NCBI RefSeq assembly: GCF_015555045.1
Contig: NZ_JADNJQ010000001.1
Coordinates: forward strand, 186,001 to 250,000
DNA: 64,000 bases
Source: Collinsella aerofaciens
GTDB taxonomy: Bacteria > Actinomycetota > Coriobacteriia > Coriobacteriales > Coriobacteriaceae
Reading direction: 5' to 3'
Position 1 is the stretch's first letter. Each line of letters starts with the position of its first letter. Shown in pieces: positions 33,620-41,932 of this stretch. The translations under genes and the position numbers were made by a program. The notes beneath the pieces were generated by a model that was not told the DNA's origin, did not search any database, and worked only from the letters and a program-made list of their open reading frames with translations.

Positions 33620-34720
33620 CTATTTCACGCATTGAGCCGCGAGATAGTCGCGGAAGAATGGCAATTCAAATGCGACGAGCCCTCGTCCTCGCTCCCCAAT
33701 GATGCCGGCATCTATCATGCGGCGTCGGTAGCGGGAGACCTGCTGTGGCGAACGCTTAAGGCGCTCGACAAGGTCAGCGGTGGTGGACTCTTCCTCGTCA
33801 TCGAGCATGGCGACGAGGAATCGCTTGTCCTCTGCAGTGAGTTCCCGATAGGTTGCCGCGAGGATTCGATCGTCCATCTCGTCGCGCGCGATTTTGATTC
33901 CCAGGTCAAAGTCGCGCGACGAGATTTTCTTCGAATCGCTTGTGAGATCCCAGGCACGGTAGCCTACGAGTTGCAATAGGAAGGGAAAACCAGAGATCGA
34001 GCGAACGGCTCTATCGATTCCCTCAGCATCTGCCAGGCGATCGTTTTCCTGGATTGTGCGAATCAAGGCCTCGCGTACGTCATAGTCGGCAATGCGACCC
34101 AGATGATATTGTTGGGCGCGGCGAAGGAACGAGACCGTCTTGTGGTTCAGTAGTGTCGATACGTTGTTGGGAAGTCCTGCCATGAGCAGGGCGACGCGTT
34201 TCCCATCGGTCACAAAGTGCTGATACGTCGCTGCGAGCTGAATCATCTCGTCGAGTGTCGGGTCCACCTCGTCAACCGTGACGAGCAGACCGGTGCCCGC
34301 TTCGTTGAGCTGGTCGATAATGTCGCTCATGCGATAACGCCAGGTTGAGGCATCGTGAACGCGATTGACCTCGATGCTGCCGAGCGGTGCAATTCCGAGA
34401 CCGGTGACTTCGAAGTTCTTAGACGGGTCGATAAGATGGCCGGCAGCACGTTTCGCCCCGAACTCGATTTCCTCAAGCATTCCCGGGAGCGCGGTCGTCT
34501 TTACGGCTATCCAGCCGTGGGATTCCGCCATTGTCGCGAGCGACGACATGAGAGCGGTTTTACCGGTTCCACGCGCGCCTGAGAAGATCGAGGTCAATTC
34601 TGGGCGCCTGCGCTGGCTCAAGAAGGCACGGTCCAAATCCCGAATAATCTGTTGTCTGCCAGCGAGATGGGCAGGAACCTCACCAAAACTGGGGGTAAAC
34701 GGGTTCTCGAGATATTTCAC
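33620..34720 (-). CDS. Second AAA ATPase with C-terminal winged helix
   Basis: 366 residues. ENPFTPSFGEVPAHLAGR opens the protein; Walker A GARGTGKT (about 48-55), Walker B LLVTVDEVD, sensor 1-like LLMAGLP, then SFLRRAQQYHLGRI and LLQLVGYRAWDL. The C-terminal segment (TTADLVERLKRSPQQVSRYRRRMIDAGII) looks like a winged helix. It faces the UvrA2 gene. It is paralogous to the ATPase at 29955-31073, and the two flank UvrA2. Upstream of its start (34721-34790) the DNA is AT-rich with a TTAACT-N12-AGTTAA inverted repeat, a possible operator. AAGGAGAG precedes the ATG. Confidence 0.85.
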   Translation of the reverse strand: MKYLENPFTPSFGEVPAHLAGRQQIIRDLDRAFLSQRRRPELTSIFSGARGTGKTALMSSLATMAESHGWIAVKTTALPGMLEEIEFGAKRAAGHLIDPSKNFEVTGLGIAPLGSIEVNRVHDASTWRYRMSDIIDQLNEAGTGLLVTVDEVDPTLDEMIQLAATYQHFVTDGKRVALLMAGLPNNVSTLLNHKTVSFLRRAQQYHLGRIADYDVREALIRTIQENDRLADAEGIDRAVRSISGFPFLLQLVGYRAWDLTSDSKKISSRDFDLGIKIARDEMDDRILAATYRELTAEDKRFLVAMLDDEEESTTADLVERLKRSPQQVSRYRRRMIDAGIIGERGRGLVAFELPFFRDYLAAQCVK

Positions 34721-34837
34721 AAGGCTCTCCTTTCACACCGCCGTTTAACTTCATTTTACTTTAGTTAATTCTGATTAAAAGTGAGGGCTCTTTATCTAGA
34801 GCATCAATTAGGCGTGTGCGCCATCGGCGCGGCGCTT

Positions 34838-34872
34838 GAATGTGACAAAGGGACAGTTCCTTTGTCACATTC
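34838..34872. repeat. Hairpin repeat GAATGTGACAAAGG..., right edge of the island
   Basis: 14-bp stem (34838-34851 with 34859-34872) around the same core as 29855-29887: the 31 bases from ATGTGAC through GTCACAT are identical. ATGTGA on the minus strand contains the stop codon of trmL. Confidence 0.9.
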
Positions 34873-35464
34873 CCGGAAAGCCTGTTTGGCGCAGGGCTTC
34901 GTAGAGGACGATGGCGGCGCTGTTGGAGAGGTTGAGGGCACTGATGCGGTAGTCGTCCGGGTTGACGAAGTTGCCGCAGATGTCCTGTTGAAGGATAGCC
35001 TCGTGGCTGTCCTCGGTATGTCCGAGCGATTCCTCGTGGGCTTCCCAAGCCTCGGCGTTATCGAGCGAGTCGCAATCGCGCAGCATAGGGATGCGCTCGC
35101 AGCGCTCGGGCGCCGCGGCGAGCAGTGGCTCGGGAATGCCCGAGCTCTCGCTGCCAAAGACCAAGTAGTCGCCGTCGCGGTAGGTACTCTGCGCATAGGT
35201 GCGGCGTGCCTTTTTGGTCAGCAGATGCAGGCGCTCGTCGGCGGGGGAGAGGCCGTTGCGGGCAAGGAAATCCTCCCAGCCGGCATAGGTCGTCACGTCC
35301 AAGTTTTGCCAGTAGCCCAGGCCGGCGCGACGCACCGTCTTGTCATCGAGCGAAAAGCCCAGTGGCTCCACCAGATGCAGGCAGGCGCCAGTGACCACGC
35401 AGGTGCGGCCGATGTTACCCGTGTTTGCCGGAATCTCGGGCGCATACAGCACGATGTTGAACAT
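34865..35464 (-). CDS. trmL: tRNA (cytidine/uridine-2'-O-)-methyltransferase TrmL
   Basis: A 199-residue SPOUT-class enzyme that methylates the 2'-OH of wobble nucleotide 34 in certain tRNAs. FNIVLYAPEIPANTGNIGRTC, VFGSESSGIPE and ALNLSNSAAIVLYEALRQTGF are the family motifs. Compared with TrmL (about 155 residues), an acidic segment of about 40 residues (LRDCDSLDNAEAWEAHEESL onward) sits between RIPM and LNLSN. The ATG at 35464 follows AAGGAG. The last codons (ATG, TGA) fall inside the hairpin repeat at 34838. Confidence 0.9.
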   Translation of the reverse strand: MFNIVLYAPEIPANTGNIGRTCVVTGACLHLVEPLGFSLDDKTVRRAGLGYWQNLDVTTYAGWEDFLARNGLSPADERLHLLTKKARRTYAQSTYRDGDYLVFGSESSGIPEPLLAAAPERCERIPMLRDCDSLDNAEAWEAHEESLGHTEDSHEAILQQDICGNFVNPDDYRISALNLSNSAAIVLYEALRQTGFPGM

Positions 35465-35487
35465 GAATCTCCTTGGCTCGGAATGAA

Positions 35488-35520
35488 AAACCACCACGAA
35501 GGGCACCTTCGTGGTGGTTT
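35488..35520 (-). terminator. Rho-independent terminator of the CobW gene
   Basis: Perfect 15-bp stem (35488-35502 with 35506-35520, AAACCACCACGAAGG and complement), 3-base loop, and on the minus strand a following TTTTTC. Confidence 0.88.
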
Positions 35521-35558
35521 GGCGGTTACGTAGGCGGAAAATGTCCGCTTGGATAAAC

Positions 35559-36689
35559 CTAGGCGCGGTGCCAGTCGGTCAGGCAGGCATCGAGGGAGGC
35601 GATGAGTGCATCCTTGTCCATGTGACGGCCGATGATGCACAGGCTCGTCATGCGGTCGCCCGTCTCGTCGTCCCAAATCTGCATGATCTCGGGGTTCTCG
35701 TCGATAATCTTCTGCTTCTCGCCCTCGGGCGCCGAGTCAACGAACAGGCCGTTCTCCATCAGGCGCATCTGGTGGCCGGCCTGCTCAAACATGTAGCACA
35801 TGTCCGGATCGCCGATCTGCCACAGCGGACCCTTGACGCGGATGACCTCGTCGGGCCATTCCTGCTCAACAAAATCGGTGAACTTCTGCAGGTCAAACGG
35901 CTTGCGGCGCGAGTATACAAAGGTCTCGATGTCGTACTCGAGCACCTCGGGGTCGTCGTGCTCCTCGGGATGCTCCATGGCCTCGATCCAGGCGGCGGAG
36001 TTGTAGGCGCGCATAAAGTCGAAGCGGTCGGTGTCGAGCAGCTCTTCCATGGGGACCTCGCCGTTTTGAGCCTCGACAATCACGGCGTCCTTCTGCAGGC
36101 TGCGCACGATGGCCTTGAGCTCGGCGATCTGCTCAGGCGTCACGGTATCGGTCTTGTTGAGGATCAGCGTGGAGCAGAACTCGATCTGCTGGATGAGCAG
36201 GCTTTCGATGTCGTCCTCGTCGATATCCTCGGCCAGCAGGTCGCGACCGCCGTTGAACTCGTCGTACATGCGGGCGCAGTCGACCACGGCCACGATGTTG
36301 TCAAGCGCGAGCTTGGGCTCGCCGCCCGCCTTGGCCTCGTCGCAGAAGCTCGAGATGGTGTAGGCGATGGGGATAGGCTCGCAAATACCCGATGCCTCGA
36401 TGATGATGTAGTCGAAGTTGCCCGAATCGGCGATGCCCTGCAGCTGGTTGGCCAGGTCGTCCGAAAGCGTGCAGCAGATGCAGCCGTTGGTGAGCGGGAT
36501 GAGGTCATCGGTCTCGGAAAGGCCGCCGTCGGCGATAAGGCTGGCGTCGACGTTGATCTCGCCGATATCGTTGACGATCACGGCGGCGCGGATGCCGCCG
36601 TCGTTAGCGAGGATGTGGTTGAGCAGCGTGGTCTTGCCGGCACCGAGGTATCCGGTAAGCATGATGATCTTGACGGGTTTGTTGGGCAT
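35559..36689 (-). CDS. CobW/COG0523-family GTP-binding protein (metal chaperone-like)
   Basis: A 376-residue G3E GTPase: Walker A GYLGAGKTT, the metal-binding GCICCTL motif (CxCC) at about residue 68, EASGICEP, and NKTD. The C-terminal CobW_C domain (about 230-376) is present. Members insert or deliver metals, often zinc or cobalt. There is no histidine-rich tail. It starts at the ATG at 36689 behind AAAGGAGG. The ArsC-like gene lies 86 bases upstream on the same strand. Confidence 0.88.
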   Translation of the reverse strand: MPNKPVKIIMLTGYLGAGKTTLLNHILANDGGIRAAVIVNDIGEINVDASLIADGGLSETDDLIPLTNGCICCTLSDDLANQLQGIADSGNFDYIIIEASGICEPIPIAYTISSFCDEAKAGGEPKLALDNIVAVVDCARMYDEFNGGRDLLAEDIDEDDIESLLIQQIEFCSTLILNKTDTVTPEQIAELKAIVRSLQKDAVIVEAQNGEVPMEELLDTDRFDFMRAYNSAAWIEAMEHPEEHDDPEVLEYDIETFVYSRRKPFDLQKFTDFVEQEWPDEVIRVKGPLWQIGDPDMCYMFEQAGHQMRLMENGLFVDSAPEGEKQKIIDENPEIMQIWDDETGDRMTSLCIIGRHMDKDALIASLDACLTDWHRA

Positions 36690-36775
36690 GTGCCCTCCTT
36701 TGTTAGACATGGCTTACAGTTGAATCTTATGCCAAACGCCTGCTCTTATACCCACGCGCCGGCAAATAACACAGG

Positions 36776-37117
36776 CTACTCCCAGGCTCCCCATACATCG
36801 GGGCAATAACCGACGGTGGCCTTTCTGCCGTTGCGCACGATGGGCTCGGCTAGAACCTGCTGGTTCTCGAGCAGCTTGTCGAAGCGCTGGCTGGGGGTAA
36901 GGTGCTGGATGAGCGCGAGCGTCTCCTCGTCCTTGGCCTTGGGGTTGAGCAGCTTGTCGATGCCGCCGACCGCCTGCATCACGCTCGTGAGCTCGCCTTT
37001 GCTCATCTCCTTTTCCTTAAGGTCAATAAACTGCACCTTAATGCGGCGCTCCTTAAAATAACGCTGTGCCTTCTTGGTATCGAAGGACTTCTTGGTGCCG
37101 AAGATTTGCACGTTCAT
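36776..37117 (-). CDS. ArsC/Spx-fold protein lacking the catalytic cysteine
   Basis: 113 residues with the thioredoxin-like fold of the ArsC/Spx/YffB family (IFGTKKSFDTKKAQRYFKERRI, QFIDLKEKEMSKGEL, AEPIVRNGRKATVGY). The usual CxxC or single Cys near residue 10-13 is replaced: the segment reads GTKKSFDTKK. The only Cys is near the C-terminus (GYCPDVW). It is unlikely to be an arsenate reductase. A Spx-like protein-binding role or a different thiol chemistry is possible. It lies 16 bases after the flavodoxin gene, so they are probably one transcript. Confidence 0.82.
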   Translation of the reverse strand: MNVQIFGTKKSFDTKKAQRYFKERRIKVQFIDLKEKEMSKGELTSVMQAVGGIDKLLNPKAKDEETLALIQHLTPSQRFDKLLENQQVLAEPIVRNGRKATVGYCPDVWGAWE

Positions 37118-37133
37118 AGTATGTTCCGCCGTT

Positions 37134-37757
37134 CTACCTGATGAAGTTGGTCGTTGCGCGATCGGCTTCGGGTGCGTTGATACCAGCGGCCTGTCCTGCC
37201 TCGATACAGCGCAGGAGCCAGGCCATGTTTTTACCGATGTTGCGCATGGTGGCAAGGCCCTCGGCATCCCCATCGGCGTCGCCGGGCACGCGGCCAAACA
37301 CGTTGTTCCAGTACGTGGAGGCGACCACGGGCATCTGGTTGATGGTGAAGTACTTGTTGAGCACATCGAAGGTGGTCGATGTACCGCCGCGACGGGCGAC
37401 GGCGACGGCAGCGCCCGGCTTGTGTGCAAAGGCCTTGCTGCCGGCATAGAATGCGCGATCGAGTGCCGAGAGGATGCGTCCGCTGGGATGCGCATAGTAG
37501 ACGGGCGAGCCAAAGACAAAACCGTCGGCCTGTTCGGCGGCAGCGATGAGCTCGTTCACCACGTCGTCGTCAAAGGTGCAGCGACCGCCAAGTTTGCCAC
37601 ACTGGCCGCAACCGATGCAATCGCGAATGGGCTTGGCGCCCAGCTGAAACGCCTCGGTATCAATGCCTTCGGCAATGAGCTGCTCGGCGACTTCGGCGAG
37701 TGCGCGGGCGGTGTTGCCGTTTGCCTTGGGGCTGCCATTGACCAAAAGAACCTTCAT
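37134..37757 (-). CDS. Flavodoxin-fold NAD(P)H-dependent oxidoreductase
   Basis: 207 residues of the NADPH-dependent FMN reductase group: N-terminal KVLLVNGSPKANGNTARAL (FMN phosphate loop), DCIGCGQCGKLGGRC near residue 47-61, and the isoalloxazine loop FGSPVYYAHPSGRI. The cysteine pattern resembles iron-sulfur flavoproteins, but spacing for a cluster is incomplete. The ATG at 37757 follows GAGGGAG. It heads a likely operon with the ArsC-like gene. Confidence 0.87.
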   Translation of the reverse strand: MKVLLVNGSPKANGNTARALAEVAEQLIAEGIDTEAFQLGAKPIRDCIGCGQCGKLGGRCTFDDDVVNELIAAAEQADGFVFGSPVYYAHPSGRILSALDRAFYAGSKAFAHKPGAAVAVARRGGTSTTFDVLNKYFTINQMPVVASTYWNNVFGRVPGDADGDAEGLATMRNIGKNMAWLLRCIEAGQAAGINAPEADRATTNFIR

Positions 37758-37831
37758 CACAAACTCCCTCTGCTTTTGGTGACTTCTGCAGAGGATTATC
37801 GCACGATGGGGGAGGCGGCGCGGGCGCGGCG

Positions 37832-39361
37832 CTAATCCAGTTTGGTACCTGGCACCTGCACGGCTTTCCCGAGCAACGCTTTGAGCTCGTTCAAAATGGA
37901 AACGGGCTGACGGTCGACGCCGTCCAGATGGAGCGTGGCCACGCGAATGGGCGGCTGATATTCAAGCGAGCCGATGAGCACGGGAGTACCCAGGAACCGT
38001 TCGATGTCGCTTGCGATCTCGTCGATTGCCTCGGGGCCGAGCTCATCGAAGAGTGCCACGAACATCGGCCCCGTTGAGCGGAACAGGCGGCCCTTGCCGC
38101 GCGAACAATCCATGAGGCAGGCGGCGCTTTCGGCGAGCACGCGGTCGCCTGCATCGAATCCAAAGCGGGCATTGACCTCGGCGATATCGTCGACCTTAAT
38201 GGCAATAAAACCTGCCTCGTGCGGCACGTGGCGCATCTCTCCAATAGCGTTGACCAGTGCGTGGACATCGCCCAGGCCCGTTACTGAGTCGGTCGTATCC
38301 GCTAGGCTTCGGTTGATGATAATGCCCACGTACATGTTGGGCTCGGTATCGGTGCCGTCCAAGCGGTAGCCCGTGCAGTCGCAAAGCGCGTACGCTCCGG
38401 TGGCGTCCATTACGCGATACTGCATGTAGTGGAAGTGCCACGTGCTGTTTATCACCATATCGAGCTCGGCGCGTACGTTGTCGCGGTCCTCGGGGTGGAC
38501 GCGGGCGAGCCACATGTCGAGTGAGTTAAAAGGGTGCTGGGAGGGCAGGTCAAAATCGCGCACGGCGTTAACCGACCATTGCGATTCTCCAGTATCGAGG
38601 TTAAGGATGAACGGATAGCGCGTCTCGGAGCTCATGGAGATCGCTTGGAACACCCGGTCGTTGCAGGGAAGCTGATCGACGATTGGGCGTTGCGGCGCGT
38701 CATCGTCTTTCGGTTGCTGCACACGATGCATAAGCTTATAGCGATACATCTTGCGATCGGCATCCATCGTCATCTGGCGACGCGTGTCGCCAGCAAGTGG
38801 ATCGACGCGCGAGCAGCCAAAGCTAAAGCTGCCGATCATGGGCGCCTTGCCGCCTGAGCTCGCCTCGATCAGCCCGGTACGTACCTGCTCCAAGCGCTGC
38901 TCGAGTTCAGTCTCGTTTGCGGAGAGCGAGATGAGCACAAACTCGTCTCCACCGATACGGAACAGCATCTCATCGTGTTCCATGGTTTCGGAGAGCGTGC
39001 GGCAGATGCTCAGAATATAGCGATTGCCTTCGGCGTGGCCAAACCTATCATTGCAATGCTTGAGATGGTCGATGTCAATATAGGCGCAGGTGAAGGGGTC
39101 GCCTTTGCGCCAGAGTTGCTCGACGTGACGGTCGAATCCGTTGCGGTTGCCCAAGTTGGTGAGCGGATCGATATAGGCGTTGCGCTCAAGCAGCTGGCGC
39201 TCTTGTTGCAGGATGGCATGCGTCTTTTGCAGTTGCTCACCAACGGCGCGTAGCTCAGCAGGCAGCGCGGCAACATCGAGTTCGGCGGTCGAGATGCCAT
39301 TCGCAAGTCGCTGAAGATAGGCAATAATCGATTGCTCGCCCATGCGGTACGACTCGTTCAT
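37832..39361 (-). CDS. GGDEF-PAS-degenerate GGDEF protein
   Basis: 509 residues with no membrane segment. A helical N-terminus (about 1-60) is followed by a GGDEF domain (about 65-215) with intact RIGGDEF, so diguanylate cyclase activity is possible. A PAS_3-like fold (about 235-345, ending CDCTGYRLDGTDTEPNMYVG) comes next, then a second cyclase-like domain in which the signature is lost (RSTGPMFVALF). It starts at the ATG behind AGGAGG. A remnant of an EAL domain lies just upstream. Confidence 0.85.
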   Translation of the reverse strand: MNESYRMGEQSIIAYLQRLANGISTAELDVAALPAELRAVGEQLQKTHAILQQERQLLERNAYIDPLTNLGNRNGFDRHVEQLWRKGDPFTCAYIDIDHLKHCNDRFGHAEGNRYILSICRTLSETMEHDEMLFRIGGDEFVLISLSANETELEQRLEQVRTGLIEASSGGKAPMIGSFSFGCSRVDPLAGDTRRQMTMDADRKMYRYKLMHRVQQPKDDDAPQRPIVDQLPCNDRVFQAISMSSETRYPFILNLDTGESQWSVNAVRDFDLPSQHPFNSLDMWLARVHPEDRDNVRAELDMVINSTWHFHYMQYRVMDATGAYALCDCTGYRLDGTDTEPNMYVGIIINRSLADTTDSVTGLGDVHALVNAIGEMRHVPHEAGFIAIKVDDIAEVNARFGFDAGDRVLAESAACLMDCSRGKGRLFRSTGPMFVALFDELGPEAIDEIASDIERFLGTPVLIGSLEYQPPIRVATLHLDGVDRQPVSILNELKALLGKAVQVPGTKLD

Positions 39362-39399
39362 GATGGATAACCTCCTTGGGCGGAACAACGGTTTGTATC

Positions 39400-39430
39400 A
39401 TATCCCCAATTTGGTTTGAATTGGGGATAT
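39400..39430. terminator. 12-bp stem hairpin between the EAL remnant and the GGDEF gene
   Basis: Arms 39400-39411 and 39419-39430 (ATATCCCCAATT and complement), 7-base loop, 39 bases upstream of the GGDEF gene. No T-tract. It could end the remnant or be a regulatory site. Confidence 0.5.
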
Positions 39431-39488
39431 AAGTTAGCTAATGGAGACAAATGTTCCCTTCGACGGTGGCGTTTTGCGTGCGAACGTA

Positions 39489-39785
39489 TCAGTTGTTATT
39501 GCCACCATCGAGCAATGCCTCAAAATCCTTCGCCGGCATGGGGCGGTAGTAGAGGAAGCCCTGAGCGTAGCGGGCGCCCATTTGTTGTAGCATGTTCGCC
39601 TGCTCGTTTGTCTCGACGCCTTCGACCGCGACGGGCAGATGGAGCGACTGCGCCATCTCGAGCATCGATGAAATGATTTGCGTGCTGCGGCCTTGATCGC
39701 GGTCGGTGGGCGCAATCTGCCAAATGTGCTTGTCGAGCGTCACCATAAAGCCGCTTTCCTCGAGTGCGGGGATATGGGTGCGCAT
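39489..39785 (-). pseudogene. Truncated EAL-domain phosphodiesterase remnant
   Basis: The minus strand encodes the C-terminal part of an EAL domain: MLEMAQSLHLPVAVEGVET, then ANMLQQMGARYAQGFLYYRPM, and a stop. The EVEGVET-type motif and QGFLYYRPM are typical of c-di-GMP phosphodiesterases. The part that should carry the EAL signature and first metal ligands is missing. Upstream, MRTHIPALEESGFMVTLDKH may be an earlier piece joined by a deletion. No ribosome binding site is visible. Probably a decayed gene, once part of a c-di-GMP pair with the GGDEF gene. Confidence 0.7.
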
Positions 39786-39913
39786 ACTGTGGGCGGCTAT
39801 TATTCGACAAACGGTAGCGCGGCGATGCGATGCTCGATAAAAATGCGACTGGGACGATATATGTTGACGGGTATACTTGTCCCGTTTTAAAACGCAGGAA
39901 CGGAGATGGTCGC

Positions 39914-40783
39914 ATGGCACAGTCAAATATGACGCGCACGGTGGGGCTGGCGCTCGAGGGAGGCGGCTACCGCGGTATGTATACGGCGGGCGTGCTCGAC
40001 GTTTGGATGGAGCACGGTTTGACCTGCGACCATATGGTGGGTGTCTCGGCGGGCGCGGCGTTTGGCTACAACTTTAAATCGCGGCAGATCGGCCGTGCCA
40101 TTCGCTACAACAAGGCCTATTGCGCCGATAAGCGCTATGCGGGTGTGACCAGCTGGCTGCGAACCGGTGATATGTTCAATGCCGATTTTGCCTATCACGA
40201 GGTGCCTATCGAGCGCGATCCCATCGACTTGGAGGCGTATCGCGCCTGCCCCATGCGGTTTACGTGCGTGTGTACCGATATCGAGACGGGCAAGGCCGTC
40301 TACCACGACCTGCCCTATGGCGACGAGAGGGATATCGAGTGGATCCGGGCATCGTCTGCGATTCCTGTGGCGACGCGTCCCGTTGCTATTGACGGGCATA
40401 AGTATCTGGATGGTGGCGTGGCTGATTCTATTCCCAGTGCATGGCTGTTTGCGCAGGGGTATGACCGCAATATCGTGGTACTCACGCAGCCGGCGGGCTT
40501 TGTGAAGCAGCCCAACAGCGTGATGCCCATGCTGCGTCGCGTGTTTCGTCACTATCCGGAGTTTGTCGCAGCGCTTGAGCATCGGCATGAGGTCTACAAT
40601 GCCACGCTCGATGACTTGGCACGTCGTGAGGCCGCCGGCGATATCTTTGTGGTGCGGCCGAGCGAATCGGTGAAGGTGCCGTCGCTGTGCCGCGAGCCGG
40701 ATGAGCTCGAGCGTATCCACCAGGTCGGCCGCCACGATGCGGAGGCGACCTTGCCGGCGCTGGAAGCGTATCTGGCAGAGTAG
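39914..40783 (+). CDS. Patatin-like phospholipase
   Basis: A 289-residue protein with all patatin landmarks: oxyanion loop LEGGGYRGMY (about 13-22), nucleophile GVSAGAAFG (Ser near 43), and catalytic Asp in LDGGVADSIP. It lacks a signal peptide, so it should act on lipids in the cytoplasm or inner leaflet. This bacterial clade (YjjU-like) has an extra C-terminal segment as here. It starts at the ATG behind GGAG. A TATACT at 39872-39877 may be its -10 box. Confidence 0.9.
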   Translation: MAQSNMTRTVGLALEGGGYRGMYTAGVLDVWMEHGLTCDHMVGVSAGAAFGYNFKSRQIGRAIRYNKAYCADKRYAGVTSWLRTGDMFNADFAYHEVPIERDPIDLEAYRACPMRFTCVCTDIETGKAVYHDLPYGDERDIEWIRASSAIPVATRPVAIDGHKYLDGGVADSIPSAWLFAQGYDRNIVVLTQPAGFVKQPNSVMPMLRRVFRHYPEFVAALEHRHEVYNATLDDLARREAAGDIFVVRPSESVKVPSLCREPDELERIHQVGRHDAEATLPALEAYLAE

Positions 40784-40805
40784 AGCAAACTGCCGTGGAC
40801 TCGGC

Positions 40806-40851
40806 GGAAAGCGCATCCCGGAATGGAGATCCAAACCGGGATGCGTTTTCC
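40806..40851. terminator. Hairpin between the patatin and thiE genes
   Basis: 16-bp stem with one G-T pair (40806-40821 with 40836-40851), TTTT in the right arm. It lies between convergent genes. Confidence 0.75.
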
Positions 40852-40895
40852 ATTGCTGAAGATATGAGGCTGCGGATCAGCTGCTCGGCCTATGC

Positions 40896-41591
40896 CTATG
40901 CCTGCTGCCAGGTGTCGACGAGTTCCTTGGCCGCGGCGTGGGGGTCATCGGCGCTGCAGACAGCGCTCACCACAAAGAAGCCGTCGACGCCGGTGGCCTT
41001 GAGCTGCGGCAGGTCGGCCGTCTTGACGCCGCCGCCCACCACGATGGGCACGGGGCTTGCCGCGTGGAGTGCGTCCAGGTCCTCAAAGCTCTTGGTGATG
41101 ATAGAGCCGTCGGCCGCGCGTCCGCAGTCGCGCTTGGTCTCGGTCTCGTGGAGCGGGCCGATGCCTAGATAGTCGACTAGGCTCATGTCGGCGGTCTTGA
41201 CGTACTCGAGCATCTCCTCGCAACGGGCCGAAAGGCCCACAATGGCATCGGGGCCCAGCAGCTTGCGGCAGACCTCGACGGGAATATCGCTCTGGCCCAC
41301 GTGCACGCCGTCGACGGCAATGCCCTGCTCGCGCGCGGCGAGTACGCAGTCCAGGCGGTCATCGATTAACAGGGCGACCTGACCGGTCTTGCCAGCCTGT
41401 GCGATTGCCTGCGCGGCGTCGCCGGTCAGCGCAATGATCTCGCGGGCGCTTGCCACCTTGGAGCGCACCTGGATGCAGGTAAAGCCGGCGTCGAGCGCCT
41501 GGGCCACTACATCGCCCACGGGACGTCCCAGCGTGTTTTCGGGGCCGAGTACCAGATAGGCCGAGATATCAAGGTTGTCGCGGATGCTCAT
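40896..41591 (-). CDS. thiE: Thiamine-phosphate synthase
   Basis: A 231-residue TIM-barrel enzyme joining HMP-PP and HET-P to give thiamine phosphate. TCIQVRSK, LLIDDRLDCVLA, GVHVGQSD, VGLSARC, YLGIGPLHETETK and VVGGGVKT are the ThiE motifs. Its start overlaps the stop of the upstream gene (ATGA) and follows AGGAGG. It is the last gene of the thi operon controlled by the TPP riboswitch at 42837. Confidence 0.95.
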   Translation of the reverse strand: MSIRDNLDISAYLVLGPENTLGRPVGDVVAQALDAGFTCIQVRSKVASAREIIALTGDAAQAIAQAGKTGQVALLIDDRLDCVLAAREQGIAVDGVHVGQSDIPVEVCRKLLGPDAIVGLSARCEEMLEYVKTADMSLVDYLGIGPLHETETKRDCGRAADGSIITKSFEDLDALHAASPVPIVVGGGVKTADLPQLKATGVDGFFVVSAVCSADDPHAAAKELVDTWQQA

Positions 41592-41929
41592 CGTGCTTCC
41601 TCCTGCTTTTTGATCTGTGCTTCCATGCGCTCGAGCTTGCCGGTCATGGTGTCGGTAAATCCGGGCCGAATATCGGCTTTGAGCACGACTTCGGTGCGGA
41701 TTCCCTTGCTCGCCAACACAAAGGTTGCGTCGCGCACGACCTGCATGACCTCGTCCCAGTCGCCCTCGATCTCGGTGAACATCGAGGTGGTGCGGTTGGG
41801 AAGGCCGCTCTCGCGTATGACGCGCACGACCTCGGCGACCTCGGCGGACAGCTCGTCGCCGGTGCCGCACGGGGCGATGGCCACGGCGATGAGCGTGTTC
41901 ATTCCGGCATTGGTTGCGGGCTCGGACAT
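41588..41929 (-). CDS. Thiamine-binding protein, MTH1187/YkoF-like family
   Basis: A 113-residue protein of the DUF77/MTH1187 family, a ferredoxin-like fold reported to bind thiamine or HMP. TLIAVAIAPCGTG, SEVVRVIRESGL-like strands (here VAEVVRVIRESGLPN) and FTEIEGDWDEVM are visible. Placed between thiM and thiE with a 3-base gap and a 4-base overlap, it should be made with them. A carrier or buffering role for thiamine precursors is inferred. Confidence 0.85.
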   Translation of the reverse strand: MSEPATNAGMNTLIAVAIAPCGTGDELSAEVAEVVRVIRESGLPNRTTSMFTEIEGDWDEVMQVVRDATFVLASKGIRTEVVLKADIRPGFTDTMTGKLERMEAQIKKQEEAR

Positions 41930-41932
41930 GGC

